In this document: positions 26,410 to 35,185 of the stretch, in pieces
How the letters are laid out: each line of letters starts with the position of its first letter
How positions within the stretch are numbered: position 1 is the stretch's first letter
Origin: JABDFW01 sp035550215
GTDB lineage: Bacteria > Bacteroidota > Bacteroidia > Chitinophagales > Chitinophagaceae
Assembly: GCA_035550215.1 (NCBI GenBank)
Contig: DASZPM010000003.1
Span: forward strand, 62,001 to 126,000
Length of the DNA: 64,000 nucleotides
Direction of reading: 5' to 3'
Notes under the pieces: generated by a model
The model's input: the letters and a program-made list of their open reading frames with translations, nothing else
Database searches by the model: none
What the model was told of the DNA's origin: nothing
Program-made: the position numbers and the translations under genes

Positions 26410-28677
26410 ATGAAAAAAGTGTTATTTCCCGCATTGCTCTGCATTGCCTGTATAAGCACACAGGCGCAGGATGCCAAAATGAATACCTTCATCAATAATC
26501 TTATGGGCAAGATGACGCTGGAAGAAAAAATTGGCCAGCTTAACCTTGTTACACCGGGTGGCGCTGTTACCGGCAGCGTGGTAAGTAAAGATGTGGACGA
26601 CAAAATACGCAAGGGTGAAGTGGGCGGCCTGTTTGGTATTACCGGGCCCGATAAAGTGCGCCAGGCGCAAAAAATAGCGGTGGAGGGAAGCCGTTTGCAC
26701 ATTCCCTTAATTTTTGGGCTGGATGTTATACACGGGCATAAAACAGTTTTTCCCATTCCATTGGGGCTATCGTGTAGCTGGGATACGGCTATGATTAAAT
26801 GGAGTGCCTCTATTGCAGCATCGGAAGCAACTGCTGATGGATTAAACTGGGCTTTTTCACCCATGGTGGATATTGCCCGTGACCCGCGCTGGGGAAGAAT
26901 TGCTGAAGGTGCAGGGGAAGACCCTTTCCTGGGTTCGCAAATTGCAAAAGCAATGGTAGAAGGTTACCAGGGCACTGATTATAAAAGCGCCCATACACTG
27001 ATGGCCTGTGTAAAGCATTTTGCTTTATATGGTGCAGCCGAAGCGGGACGCGATTATAATACCGTTGACATGAGCAAGGTGAGAATGTATAATTATTATT
27101 TGCCGCCTTACAAAGCCGCGGTTGATGCGGGTGTGGGCAGCGTTATGAGTTCTTTCAACACGGTGGATGGAATACCTGCAACAGGTAACAAATGGCTGCT
27201 TACAGATTTACTGCGTAAACAATGGGGCTTTAAAGGCCTGGTTGTTTCTGACTATACAAGCGTAAGTGAGATGATAAACCACGGTATGGGTGATTACCAG
27301 GCAGTGTCTGCCCTTGCGTTAAATGCCGGGCTTGATATGGATATGGTATCAGAAGGGTTTTTAAATACGCTTAAAAAATCCCTTGCCGAAGGTAAGGTAA
27401 CACAAAAGGCGATTGACGATGCGTGCAGGCGCGTATTGGAAGCAAAGTATAAATTGGGTTTATTTGACGACCCATACCGCTTTATGGACGACAGCCGCCC
27501 GGCGAAAGAAATATTAACGGACGGGAACCGTAAAGCTGCGCGCGAAATTGCTGCGCACTCCATGGTATTGCTTAAAAACAACGCCGGTATTTTGCCATTA
27601 AAGAGGTCAGGCACTATTGCCCTTGTAGGCCCGCTTGCAGACAGTAAAAGAAATATGCTTGGTACCTGGAGTGTGGCAGGTGATTTTACCAAAGCGGTTA
27701 CTTTGCTTGAAGGCATTAAAAATGTGGCCGGTGATGTGGACGTAATTTATGCCAGGGGCGCCAATATAAGTGATGACCCTTTTTTGGTAAAACGTGCCAA
27801 TGCATTAGGTACCGAAATTGAAACAGACAGTAAATCGCCCGACCAACTAATTGAGGAAGCTGTGAATGCGGCAAACAAAGCAGATGTTGTTGTAGCCGCT
27901 GTAGGGGAAGCAGCCGATATGACGGGCGAGGCAAGCAGCCGCTCAGATATAAGCATACCCGAAAGCCAGGAAAACCTTTTGAAAGCGCTGGCAAAAACAG
28001 GCAAGCCATTAGTAATTGTATTATTTAATGGCAGGCCGCTGGTGCTTAATTGGGAAAGTGAGCATGCAAATGCCATACTTGATGCATGGTTTAGCGGCAC
28101 AGAAGCCGGCAATGCGATTGCTGATGTGTTATTTGGAAATTACGACCCGAGTGGAAAAATAACTGCGTCATTCCCGAGGAGTGTTGGGCAAATACCAGTT
28201 TATTATAATCATAAAAACACGGGCAGGCCTTATAATGGAGAAGATTTTGCCAAATTCAAATCAGATTATCTCGATATTCCTAACGAACCGCTTTACCCCT
28301 TTGGGTATGGGTTAAGTTACACCAGTTTCAGCTACAGCGATGTTAAGCTTGACAAGACAACATTAAAAGGTAATGAAACATTGAATGCCACTGTTACTGT
28401 TACCAACACTGGTAAGTATGCAGGCGAAGAAACAGTAGAGTTATATATATCTGATCCTGTTGCCAGTATTTCACGTTCCGTAGAAGATTTAAAAGGTTTC
28501 AGAAAGATAGAACTTCAACCAGGCGAAAGCAAAGATGTTACATTCAGCATTACCCCCGATTTGCTGAAGTTTTACAACAGCGATTTAAAATATGACTGGG
28601 AAGCAGGCCAGTTTTTTATACGCATAGGCTCAAATTCCGCCGATGTCAAATCTGCACAGGTTACATGGAATAAATAA
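26410..28677 (+). CDS. bglX: GH3 beta-glucosidase
   Basis: Periplasmic exo-beta-glucosidase of 755 residues. Signal peptide 1-20 (ending ISTQAQ); GH3 barrel about 25-370 with KHF (202-204) and catalytic nucleophile Asp281 in VVSDY; the (alpha/beta)6 domain about 390-600 with GEAADMTGEASSRSD; and a fibronectin-III-like C-terminal domain about 670-755. BglX-type GH3 enzymes act on sophorose and other beta-glucosides. It is convergent with the SusC/D genes and shares a two-way terminator with them. Confidence 0.93.
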   Translation: MKKVLFPALLCIACISTQAQDAKMNTFINNLMGKMTLEEKIGQLNLVTPGGAVTGSVVSKDVDDKIRKGEVGGLFGITGPDKVRQAQKIAVEGSRLHIPLIFGLDVIHGHKTVFPIPLGLSCSWDTAMIKWSASIAASEATADGLNWAFSPMVDIARDPRWGRIAEGAGEDPFLGSQIAKAMVEGYQGTDYKSAHTLMACVKHFALYGAAEAGRDYNTVDMSKVRMYNYYLPPYKAAVDAGVGSVMSSFNTVDGIPATGNKWLLTDLLRKQWGFKGLVVSDYTSVSEMINHGMGDYQAVSALALNAGLDMDMVSEGFLNTLKKSLAEGKVTQKAIDDACRRVLEAKYKLGLFDDPYRFMDDSRPAKEILTDGNRKAAREIAAHSMVLLKNNAGILPLKRSGTIALVGPLADSKRNMLGTWSVAGDFTKAVTLLEGIKNVAGDVDVIYARGANISDDPFLVKRANALGTEIETDSKSPDQLIEEAVNAANKADVVVAAVGEAADMTGEASSRSDISIPESQENLLKALAKTGKPLVIVLFNGRPLVLNWESEHANAILDAWFSGTEAGNAIADVLFGNYDPSGKITASFPRSVGQIPVYYNHKNTGRPYNGEDFAKFKSDYLDIPNEPLYPFGYGLSYTSFSYSDVKLDKTTLKGNETLNATVTVTNTGKYAGEETVELYISDPVASISRSVEDLKGFRKIELQPGESKDVTFSITPDLLKFYNSDLKYDWEAGQFFIRIGSNSADVKSAQVTWNK

Positions 28678-28721
28678 GCGATAACAAATAATTTTTACGA
28701 ATAAGATTGAGGGTGATAAAT

Positions 28722-28752
28722 AAAAATCCACCACGTTACGCGGTGGATTTTT
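28722..28752. terminator. Two-way terminator between GH3 and SusD genes
   Basis: AAAAATCCACC (28722-28732) and GGTGGATTTTT (28742-28752) form a perfect 11-bp stem with a 9-nt loop. A and T runs on both sides make it work for both convergent transcripts. Confidence 0.85.
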
Positions 28753-28773
28753 ATTTATGATTTTCCAAAATGC

Positions 28774-30144
28774 CTAATACCCTTCATTTTGCACAAGGTT
28801 CGGATTAACCTGTATTTCTCTTTTTGGAATAGGGAATATAAGTTTGGGTGAATTCCATGGTATACCTGTAAGGTTTGTTTCAGTACGTTTTAAATCGCCC
28901 AAAGCAAACCCTTCAAACGCCAGTTCTAATTTACGCTCGGCCAAAATCTTATCAAGCGTAAGGTCAGCGCTTGTGTAATCTGAAAGGCCTACCCGTTCGC
29001 GAATGGTATTTATATCGGTGAGTGGTCTTGCACCCACATTGGTGTGCATCCTGAAGTTAGCTTCTGCCCTGGTAAGATATTGCTCTGCCAGGCGCATTAT
29101 ATGTACGTTCCCGTAAATATTGTCAAATTTCCCTGTGTACACAGAGCCCCCGCTCACGTAAAATAAATAAAGCCTCTCATCATTTGGGTCATATAAATTC
29201 AGGTGCTGATCATTTATCTGTATATCACCCCTGCCATACGCAGAATAAAACGTTTGAAAATCATTAGCCCCCGATGTTGGTGTTACCTGCATGGCAAAAA
29301 TATCTTCTGCTGTGTTAGGCACCGCAGCAGGCGGGTCAATAAAAGGGAATGCATCATAGTAATTCGCCATCAGGTGCATACCGTTGTTCAACGCATAATT
29401 TATTGACCTGTTGGCGGCGTCTGCGGCATTGGTATAGTCCCCTTTTTGCAGGTAAACCCGCGCAAGCATCCCCGCCGCCGCCGCTTTATTCGCATAAAAA
29501 CCATTATCGTTGTCTATATCCTTCTCGGCGTCAGTAAGGTCACTAATAACCTGTGTATACACTTCGGCTACAGTATTTCTTTTTACCTTGGACGATTCGC
29601 CCAGGTCTTTTGTCTGGTCGGTAGATTTTAATACAATTGGCACACCAAGGTTTGCGGTTGGGTCGCCGTCATTCCACGCTTTTGCAAAAAGGCGCACCAG
29701 GTCAAAATAAACGCAACCCCTTATAAATTTTGCTTCTGCCGCAGCATCAGCCTGCTTTGCTGCTACAACAATATTAACAGAATCCAGTATGCCGTTTGCT
29801 TCGTTAATTATACGGTAACCCTGTATCCAGTTACTTGCAACAAAGCCATTAGTGATGGGAATGCTCTTGTTATAAATCTGAGTAAGGTCCTGGTAAGTTC
29901 CGCTCCAGTTAACATCACCGTCATCGGCCAGGAGTTCCGATTCCACAAATACATCACCACCGTAAAACGAAGATGAACCAAAGTCAGCATAGGTTCCTAT
30001 TAATGCGGCTAATACATCGTCACTCGTTTTTAAGGCATCTGTTGCGTCGATACTCGATGTTGGTTTTGTATCAAGCTGCTTGGTACACCCCGCACCAATA
30101 ATTACCAAAACCAATAAGTTTATATATATAATATTCTTTTTCAT
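28774..30144 (-). CDS. SusD/RagB family lipoprotein (pair 1)
   Basis: Outer-membrane surface glycan-binding lipoprotein of 456 residues. The lipobox IIGAGC gives Cys20. The TPR-rich SusD N-domain (DDVLAALIGTYADFGS, then helices around AKFIRGCVYFDLVRLFA) is followed by the binding domain, and the end has the family closing motif LERKLELAFEGFALGDLKRTE and FPIPKREIQVNPNLVQNEGY. It partners the SusC protein encoded 23 bp upstream. The ligand is unknown, likely an oligosaccharide. Confidence 0.93.
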   Translation of the reverse strand: MKKNIIYINLLVLVIIGAGCTKQLDTKPTSSIDATDALKTSDDVLAALIGTYADFGSSSFYGGDVFVESELLADDGDVNWSGTYQDLTQIYNKSIPITNGFVASNWIQGYRIINEANGILDSVNIVVAAKQADAAAEAKFIRGCVYFDLVRLFAKAWNDGDPTANLGVPIVLKSTDQTKDLGESSKVKRNTVAEVYTQVISDLTDAEKDIDNDNGFYANKAAAAGMLARVYLQKGDYTNAADAANRSINYALNNGMHLMANYYDAFPFIDPPAAVPNTAEDIFAMQVTPTSGANDFQTFYSAYGRGDIQINDQHLNLYDPNDERLYLFYVSGGSVYTGKFDNIYGNVHIMRLAEQYLTRAEANFRMHTNVGARPLTDINTIRERVGLSDYTSADLTLDKILAERKLELAFEGFALGDLKRTETNLTGIPWNSPKLIFPIPKREIQVNPNLVQNEGY

Positions 30145-30167
30145 GTGTTAAGTTTAGCGTTTTACAA

Positions 30168-33100
30168 TTAAAGTCCAAGGTTTACACCAATTACATAGGT
30201 TTTAAGTTGGGGAGCAGAATAAAAATCCTGGCCGAGGTTAATATTCGACGCCTGGAAATCTGCGTTCACTTCGGGGTCCCAACCTTTATATTTGGTAATG
30301 GTCAGCAGGTTTTGCGCCCTTACATAAATTCTCAGGCGGTCAACCTTAAGCTTTCCAAATACTGCCTTGGGCACTGTATATGCCAGCGATAATTCTTTCA
30401 ACCGCAAATATGATCCGTCTGAAAGATACCTGCTTGACGGGTCGGTACCATTGGGGTAAAACAGCCGTGGTTCAGGAACTGATGCTTTGTCGCCAGGCTT
30501 ATTCCAATAATCCAGCTGGTCTGTTGTCTGGTTATCAAACCCATTACTGCCTTCAGCACTCATATACTGGCCACCGCCATTATAAATTTTGTTACCGGCC
30601 ACACCCTGGAAGAGTAAATCAAGCTCAAAGCCTTTATAACTTACAAAGTTGTCAAAGCCATATAAATAATGCGGGTTCGGGTCGCCAACTACCACATCCT
30701 GTGCCTCGTTATAATCGTTAGTAGTTGAGCGGTCTAACTTGCCGTTTACCATGGTGTTTTTGTAATACAGTGCATCGCCTGTTTGGGGGTCAACACCGGC
30801 ATACTCGCGGGTGTAAAACACGCCTAATGGTTCACCTTCTTTAGCCTTGTTAACGTCTGAGCCTAAAATCTGTCCTGCCAGGTAGGTTATTTTGTTTTTA
30901 TTGTACGCGAAGTTTAAGGTAGTCGTCCATCTAAGGTCTTTTGTGTTGACGTTTGTTGTTGTTATTGTTACTTCAATGCCTTTATTATACAATTTACCGA
31001 CATTTTCAAATTTTGAGGAATAACCTGACGTAGATGGTACATCAACATTCAGCAATAAATCCTTTGTATCTCTTTTATAATAGTCAATATCAAAGCTCAA
31101 AATATTATTAAACAACTCGCCCTGTATACCTGCATCGGTACCTGCGGTTGTTTCCCATTTGAGGCTTGGGTTTGATAATTGCTGTGGTACCTGGCCAGGC
31201 TGGCCGCCATAAGCCGCAGTAGTATATAATCCCCTGGACGCAAAATCTGGTATATTATCGTTGCCGGTAAGGCCATAACCTGCCTTTATTTTAAGAAAAT
31301 TTATCCATTTAATGCCCGACATAAATTTTTCTTCACTCAGCACCCACCCGCCGGAAACAGCAGGGAAGAAGCCGTAACGGTTATCCGTACCAAATCTTGA
31401 CGAACCGTCAACACGGCCGCTCAATGCCAGCAGGTACCTGTCTTTCAATTTATAGTTAACCCTCGCAAAATAGGACAGCAGTGTATTGCTTGTTGAGAAT
31501 GAGTAAGCGCCTGTTTTTGATGCACCGCCGCTCAGCTTCTTATACGCATCGCTGGGGTATTCTTCAGCCTTTGCGTCTGCAAATTGATAGTTCCTGGATT
31601 GAAAAGCCATACCCAGGTCAGCGTCAAGGTTACTGCTGCCGAAATCTTTTTTATAACTAAAAAAGTTGTTGGTATTAAATGCAAGTATTTCAGTGTTGAA
31701 ATTAGCGCCATAGCCGTCCGGCACACCTGTGTTGCGGGCGGTTAACTTGCCCTGGTATTCTTCTTCTATCTGGTTTAGCTGGTCCATGCCGAATTCAGAC
31801 CTGAAAGTAAGGTCCTGTGTGATGTTCGCCTTCAGGTAAGCATTCCCAATTGTCCTGTTTACCAGTGTATGAAAAAAGCCGTTCTCAACGCTTAGTAATG
31901 GGTTATAGTATACGGGATAATTTGTATTGGGAGAACCGCTTGCGGGGTCAAGCGCACCACTTGTTAATCCCGTGCGTGGGTCAATCACCGGCGTTACCGG
32001 CGAAAGGGCTACCATTTGAAGGGGTGTAGAAAATTCATCGTCGTTTGAAACCCTTTGATTGTTTGACCTTGCAAAGCTGATATTCATACCGCCGGAAAGC
32101 CATGAATTTATTTGCTGGTCAACATTAAGCCTTGCTGAGTAACGTTTATAACCGTTCGCAATTAAAATACCCGTTTGGTCAAGGTATTGCCCTGACAGGT
32201 AATATTTTGTTTTATCAGTGCCCCCGGAGATGTTTAGATCATATTGCGAAATCGGGGCCCTTTGAAACGCCTGGTCCTGCCAGTCGGTAACCGTCAGTCC
32301 TTTTTTCCAGGCGTCGGTACCGGCAGAATAGCGGTCAAACCGGCTTTCCACATAGCTCTTCCAATCCGCTTCGGCTTCGGCTTGAGTATTATAATAACCG
32401 TAGGAATATTCAAGGTCGGCGGCCCCTTTTGCTGCACGCTCAAAATAATCCACCCATTGCTTGCCGTTTAAAAATTCGCGTTTGCCGGTGGGATACTGCA
32501 ACCCGGTAAAATACCCAAAATCAATCTTCGAAGTTCCTGCCCTGCCTTTTTTGGTTGTTATTAAAACTACCCCGTTTGAGCCTTGCGAACCGTAAATGGC
32601 TGCAGAGGACGCATCCTTAAGTATCTGGATGGATTCAATATCGTTCATGTTAATATCAGCAAGCGCATTGGTTGAAGCGCCGTTGCTTGAGTTGTCCCCT
32701 GTGTTACCGCCGGTAATGGGTATGCCATCAACAACATATAGAGGTTCATTGCCAGCGCTTACAGATGAAGCGCCACGAATACGAATATTAATCGCCTGGC
32801 CTACCTTACCGTTTTGCTGCGAAACCATTACGCCTGCAGCGCGCCCCTGTACTGCTGACTCAAAGCTTGTAGCGGGCGTGTTGGTAATTTCTTTGGCACC
32901 AACTTTTGATACCGAACCAGTAACATCCCGGGCTATCCTTGTTCCATATCCTACCACAACCACATCATTTAAAGATTGCTCGGATGCTGTGAGCGAGACA
33001 TCCAGGGTAGTGCCTGAAATGGCAACTTCATTGTCCTGGAAGCCTACATAAGAGAAAACAAGGAATTTTACATTATTGGCAACTTTTATTTTGTAGGCGC

Positions 33101-33263
33101 CGTCGTTACCTGAAACGGTGGTGGTGTTGCCACCTTTAGCTTTAATAGTTACGCCAGCAAGCGGTTGCCCGTCTTTCGCATCTGTAACTTTTCCGCTTAT
33201 TTCCTTTTGCCCATAGGTTATGCATGTTATTACCATGCAAAGCATAAGTAGAATGTTTCTCAT
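30168..33263 (-). CDS. SusC/RagA TonB-dependent transporter (pair 1)
   Basis: Outer-membrane transporter of 1031 residues. Order: signal peptide (1-18), carboxypeptidase-like domain (about 20-100, SGKVTDAKDGQPLAGVTIKA), TonB box region LNDVVVVGYGT, plug (about 115-240, QGRAAGVMVSQQNG, PLYVVDGIPI, SAAIYGSQGSNGVVLITTKKG) and a 22-strand barrel ending YVIGVNLGL. It has no STN domain, so regulation through a FecR anti-sigma factor is not expected. An arm of a 13-bp inverted repeat lies 24 bp before its start. Confidence 0.95.
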   Translation of the reverse strand: MRNILLMLCMVITCITYGQKEISGKVTDAKDGQPLAGVTIKAKGGNTTTVSGNDGAYKIKVANNVKFLVFSYVGFQDNEVAISGTTLDVSLTASEQSLNDVVVVGYGTRIARDVTGSVSKVGAKEITNTPATSFESAVQGRAAGVMVSQQNGKVGQAINIRIRGASSVSAGNEPLYVVDGIPITGGNTGDNSSNGASTNALADINMNDIESIQILKDASSAAIYGSQGSNGVVLITTKKGRAGTSKIDFGYFTGLQYPTGKREFLNGKQWVDYFERAAKGAADLEYSYGYYNTQAEAEADWKSYVESRFDRYSAGTDAWKKGLTVTDWQDQAFQRAPISQYDLNISGGTDKTKYYLSGQYLDQTGILIANGYKRYSARLNVDQQINSWLSGGMNISFARSNNQRVSNDDEFSTPLQMVALSPVTPVIDPRTGLTSGALDPASGSPNTNYPVYYNPLLSVENGFFHTLVNRTIGNAYLKANITQDLTFRSEFGMDQLNQIEEEYQGKLTARNTGVPDGYGANFNTEILAFNTNNFFSYKKDFGSSNLDADLGMAFQSRNYQFADAKAEEYPSDAYKKLSGGASKTGAYSFSTSNTLLSYFARVNYKLKDRYLLALSGRVDGSSRFGTDNRYGFFPAVSGGWVLSEEKFMSGIKWINFLKIKAGYGLTGNDNIPDFASRGLYTTAAYGGQPGQVPQQLSNPSLKWETTAGTDAGIQGELFNNILSFDIDYYKRDTKDLLLNVDVPSTSGYSSKFENVGKLYNKGIEVTITTTNVNTKDLRWTTTLNFAYNKNKITYLAGQILGSDVNKAKEGEPLGVFYTREYAGVDPQTGDALYYKNTMVNGKLDRSTTNDYNEAQDVVVGDPNPHYLYGFDNFVSYKGFELDLLFQGVAGNKIYNGGGQYMSAEGSNGFDNQTTDQLDYWNKPGDKASVPEPRLFYPNGTDPSSRYLSDGSYLRLKELSLAYTVPKAVFGKLKVDRLRIYVRAQNLLTITKYKGWDPEVNADFQASNINLGQDFYSAPQLKTYVIGVNLGL

Positions 33264-33286
33264 GTAATTAGATTTAGTTTAGAGGA

Positions 33287-33444
33287 ATGTGACTTTATAT
33301 ATTAAATAGACAGTAATATATTAAAAAAAGTTGTTTTAAGTTAAAAAAATATAAAGTTTCAGGTTTGGGGGAAGCGTATAAAACAAAAAATCCTGCATAA
33401 AAATGCAGGATTCTATTCTTTTTGCTTTTACTATAAAGTCACAT
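33287..33444. repeat. 13-bp inverted repeat around a 132-bp spacer
   Basis: ATGTGACTTTATA (33287-33299) and its exact reverse complement TATAAAGTCACAT (33432-33444) enclose the terminator of the upstream SusD gene and the region just before the SusC start. The layout could be an invertible segment, a large RNA hairpin or a pair of regulator sites; see the findings. Confidence 0.6.
33380..33412 (-). terminator. Terminator after the pair-2 SusD gene
   Basis: AATCCTGCAT (33389-33398) and ATGCAGGATT (33403-33412) form a perfect 10-bp stem with a 4-nt loop. Read on the minus strand, Ts follow. It separates the two susCD transcripts. Confidence 0.85.
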
Positions 33445-33480
33445 GAAGGGCAAAAGAATAAGACGTTGTATAACTAAATG

Positions 33481-35160
33481 CTAATAATTAGGGTTAGTAA
33501 CGGCCGCACTGCCATCGCCGGGCGGGTTTAATACCGATTCGTCGGCGGGTACGTCCCAGTAATCCATATAATTATAGTTAATGGTAACTTTTGTGTTTAA
33601 TAAACCGGAACCTGATTGGTAAACATGATTACCATAGCTGCCGCCACCGGCAGATATGTCGTAAATCCAGCCCCATCTCCTGCTATCGAAGAAAGACACT
33701 CCCCTGAAAACAAGTGCAACCCTTCTTTCCATCACCAATTCCTGCATGGCCTGTGATGCTGACAAACCGGTGCCGGCAACAGCGCTTACGCCTGAACCCT
33801 GGTATGAACGTACAGCGTCAATTAAAGCAAGCCCGGCTTCTGTGGCACCGGTACGAATGTCGGCTTCCGCCAGCATAAGCGCGTTCTCTTCATAACTGGG
33901 GCCTATGTACACCTCGTAGTCGCCAACAGTTCTGCTGCCGTAGGTATAGGTACCGCTTACCCCTGTTCCGCCATCAACCATACTGTACCGTGTTGCAAAA
34001 GTGTAATCATTTTTAAACACGCTGGTAGTAACAAAATTATTTGTCACCCGCTTGTCCCCGCTTTTAAAGTTTTGCATAAAGCGCTCGCTTATTTTGAAGG
34101 TGTTCGATTCATTGGGGCCTGTTGTCATTGCAGCTACAGATCCGCCATTGGCTGAAAAGAAGCCGTTTGAGGTTACTGACCTGCCGGTAAATACATAATC
34201 ACCTTTCTTTATGCCATTAGCGGTTAGGCTTAATACACTATTCCAGTCCGCTGCTGTCATAGCAGTAGTAGATGACTTTGAAATTGTTGCGTTAAGGTTA
34301 CCATTTACAAACGGCGCAAGCTTATTCAGCACTATGTTGCGCGCAAGCATCGTGTTTATATTGCGCAGCCACATATCTGTTGTTAATACGCCGCCATTGC
34401 CTGTTTGGCAAAAAGCAGGTATCAGTTTACCCAAAACGTTATTATAATCCGCAGTATTTGAAATACCTTTTAGAGCATCAGCCGCTTTATTAAGATATTC
34501 ATTTGAGTGCTCAATAATAGCATCGTGCAACTGGTAGTTACTGCTTACCGAGTAAGCGCTGTCGATGGTAAGGCCGGAGTAATACATGGTGCCGATAGAC
34601 GCATAAGCATACCCTTTCCACCAATAACACCATGCTTTTATGGTATTCTCTTTTGTGGCCGCATCGCCGCTGAAAGTAATTTTACCAAGCTGGTCTAATA
34701 CCACGTTACAGGCATTGTTAAGCGCATACATATTTAACCACTGGTAGTATAGCGGGTTATTTGATGCGCCGGTTGATGCCCTGTTGTTATAGGCGCGTAT
34801 TATGCTTACCTGCGGGGCCGCGTTTGTGAGTTTTGTGCCGTTATCCAAAATAATATAATCAGGCACGCCTATAGTTGTTATCTGGTTGTTGGATGCTTCT
34901 GCACCTACGTTATCGGCCATCAGCTCATTATACCCCCATGGCAGTGAAAAATAACTGTCGCCTAACCAGCCATCGCCGTTAGCAAAACCGTTTACGTAAA
35001 CACCACCCTGGGCCAAAGATTCCAACCCGCTTTCTGACGATACATTCGCTTCAAGCGTCGGCGCGTTTGGGTTACCCACAGCCAATTGTTTTTTGCACCC
35101 GCTGGCCGTAATACCAAGCGCTGCAATACAAGCTATATAAATTAATGTATGTTTTCTCAT
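33481..35160 (-). CDS. SusD/RagB family lipoprotein (pair 2)
   Basis: Surface glycan-binding lipoprotein of 559 residues, longer than the pair-1 SusD. The lipobox ITASGC gives Cys22. N-terminal helices include NNACNVVLDQLG and WYYWKGYAYASIGTMYYSG-like TPR text, and the C-terminal part has EENALMLAEADIRTGATEAGLALIDAVR and LVMERRVALVFRGVSFFDSRRW. It lies 25 bp downstream of its SusC partner. The ligand is unknown. Confidence 0.92.
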   Translation of the reverse strand: MRKHTLIYIACIAALGITASGCKKQLAVGNPNAPTLEANVSSESGLESLAQGGVYVNGFANGDGWLGDSYFSLPWGYNELMADNVGAEASNNQITTIGVPDYIILDNGTKLTNAAPQVSIIRAYNNRASTGASNNPLYYQWLNMYALNNACNVVLDQLGKITFSGDAATKENTIKAWCYWWKGYAYASIGTMYYSGLTIDSAYSVSSNYQLHDAIIEHSNEYLNKAADALKGISNTADYNNVLGKLIPAFCQTGNGGVLTTDMWLRNINTMLARNIVLNKLAPFVNGNLNATISKSSTTAMTAADWNSVLSLTANGIKKGDYVFTGRSVTSNGFFSANGGSVAAMTTGPNESNTFKISERFMQNFKSGDKRVTNNFVTTSVFKNDYTFATRYSMVDGGTGVSGTYTYGSRTVGDYEVYIGPSYEENALMLAEADIRTGATEAGLALIDAVRSYQGSGVSAVAGTGLSASQAMQELVMERRVALVFRGVSFFDSRRWGWIYDISAGGGSYGNHVYQSGSGLLNTKVTINYNYMDYWDVPADESVLNPPGDGSAAVTNPNY

Positions 35161-35185
35161 TTTGTTTTGTTTGAAGTTTAACTGA

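Noticed and set aside
33301..33380. Perfect -7 box for the pair-1 SusC gene
   Set aside because: Only weak matches such as TATATTTT were seen, so no promoter feature was entered.
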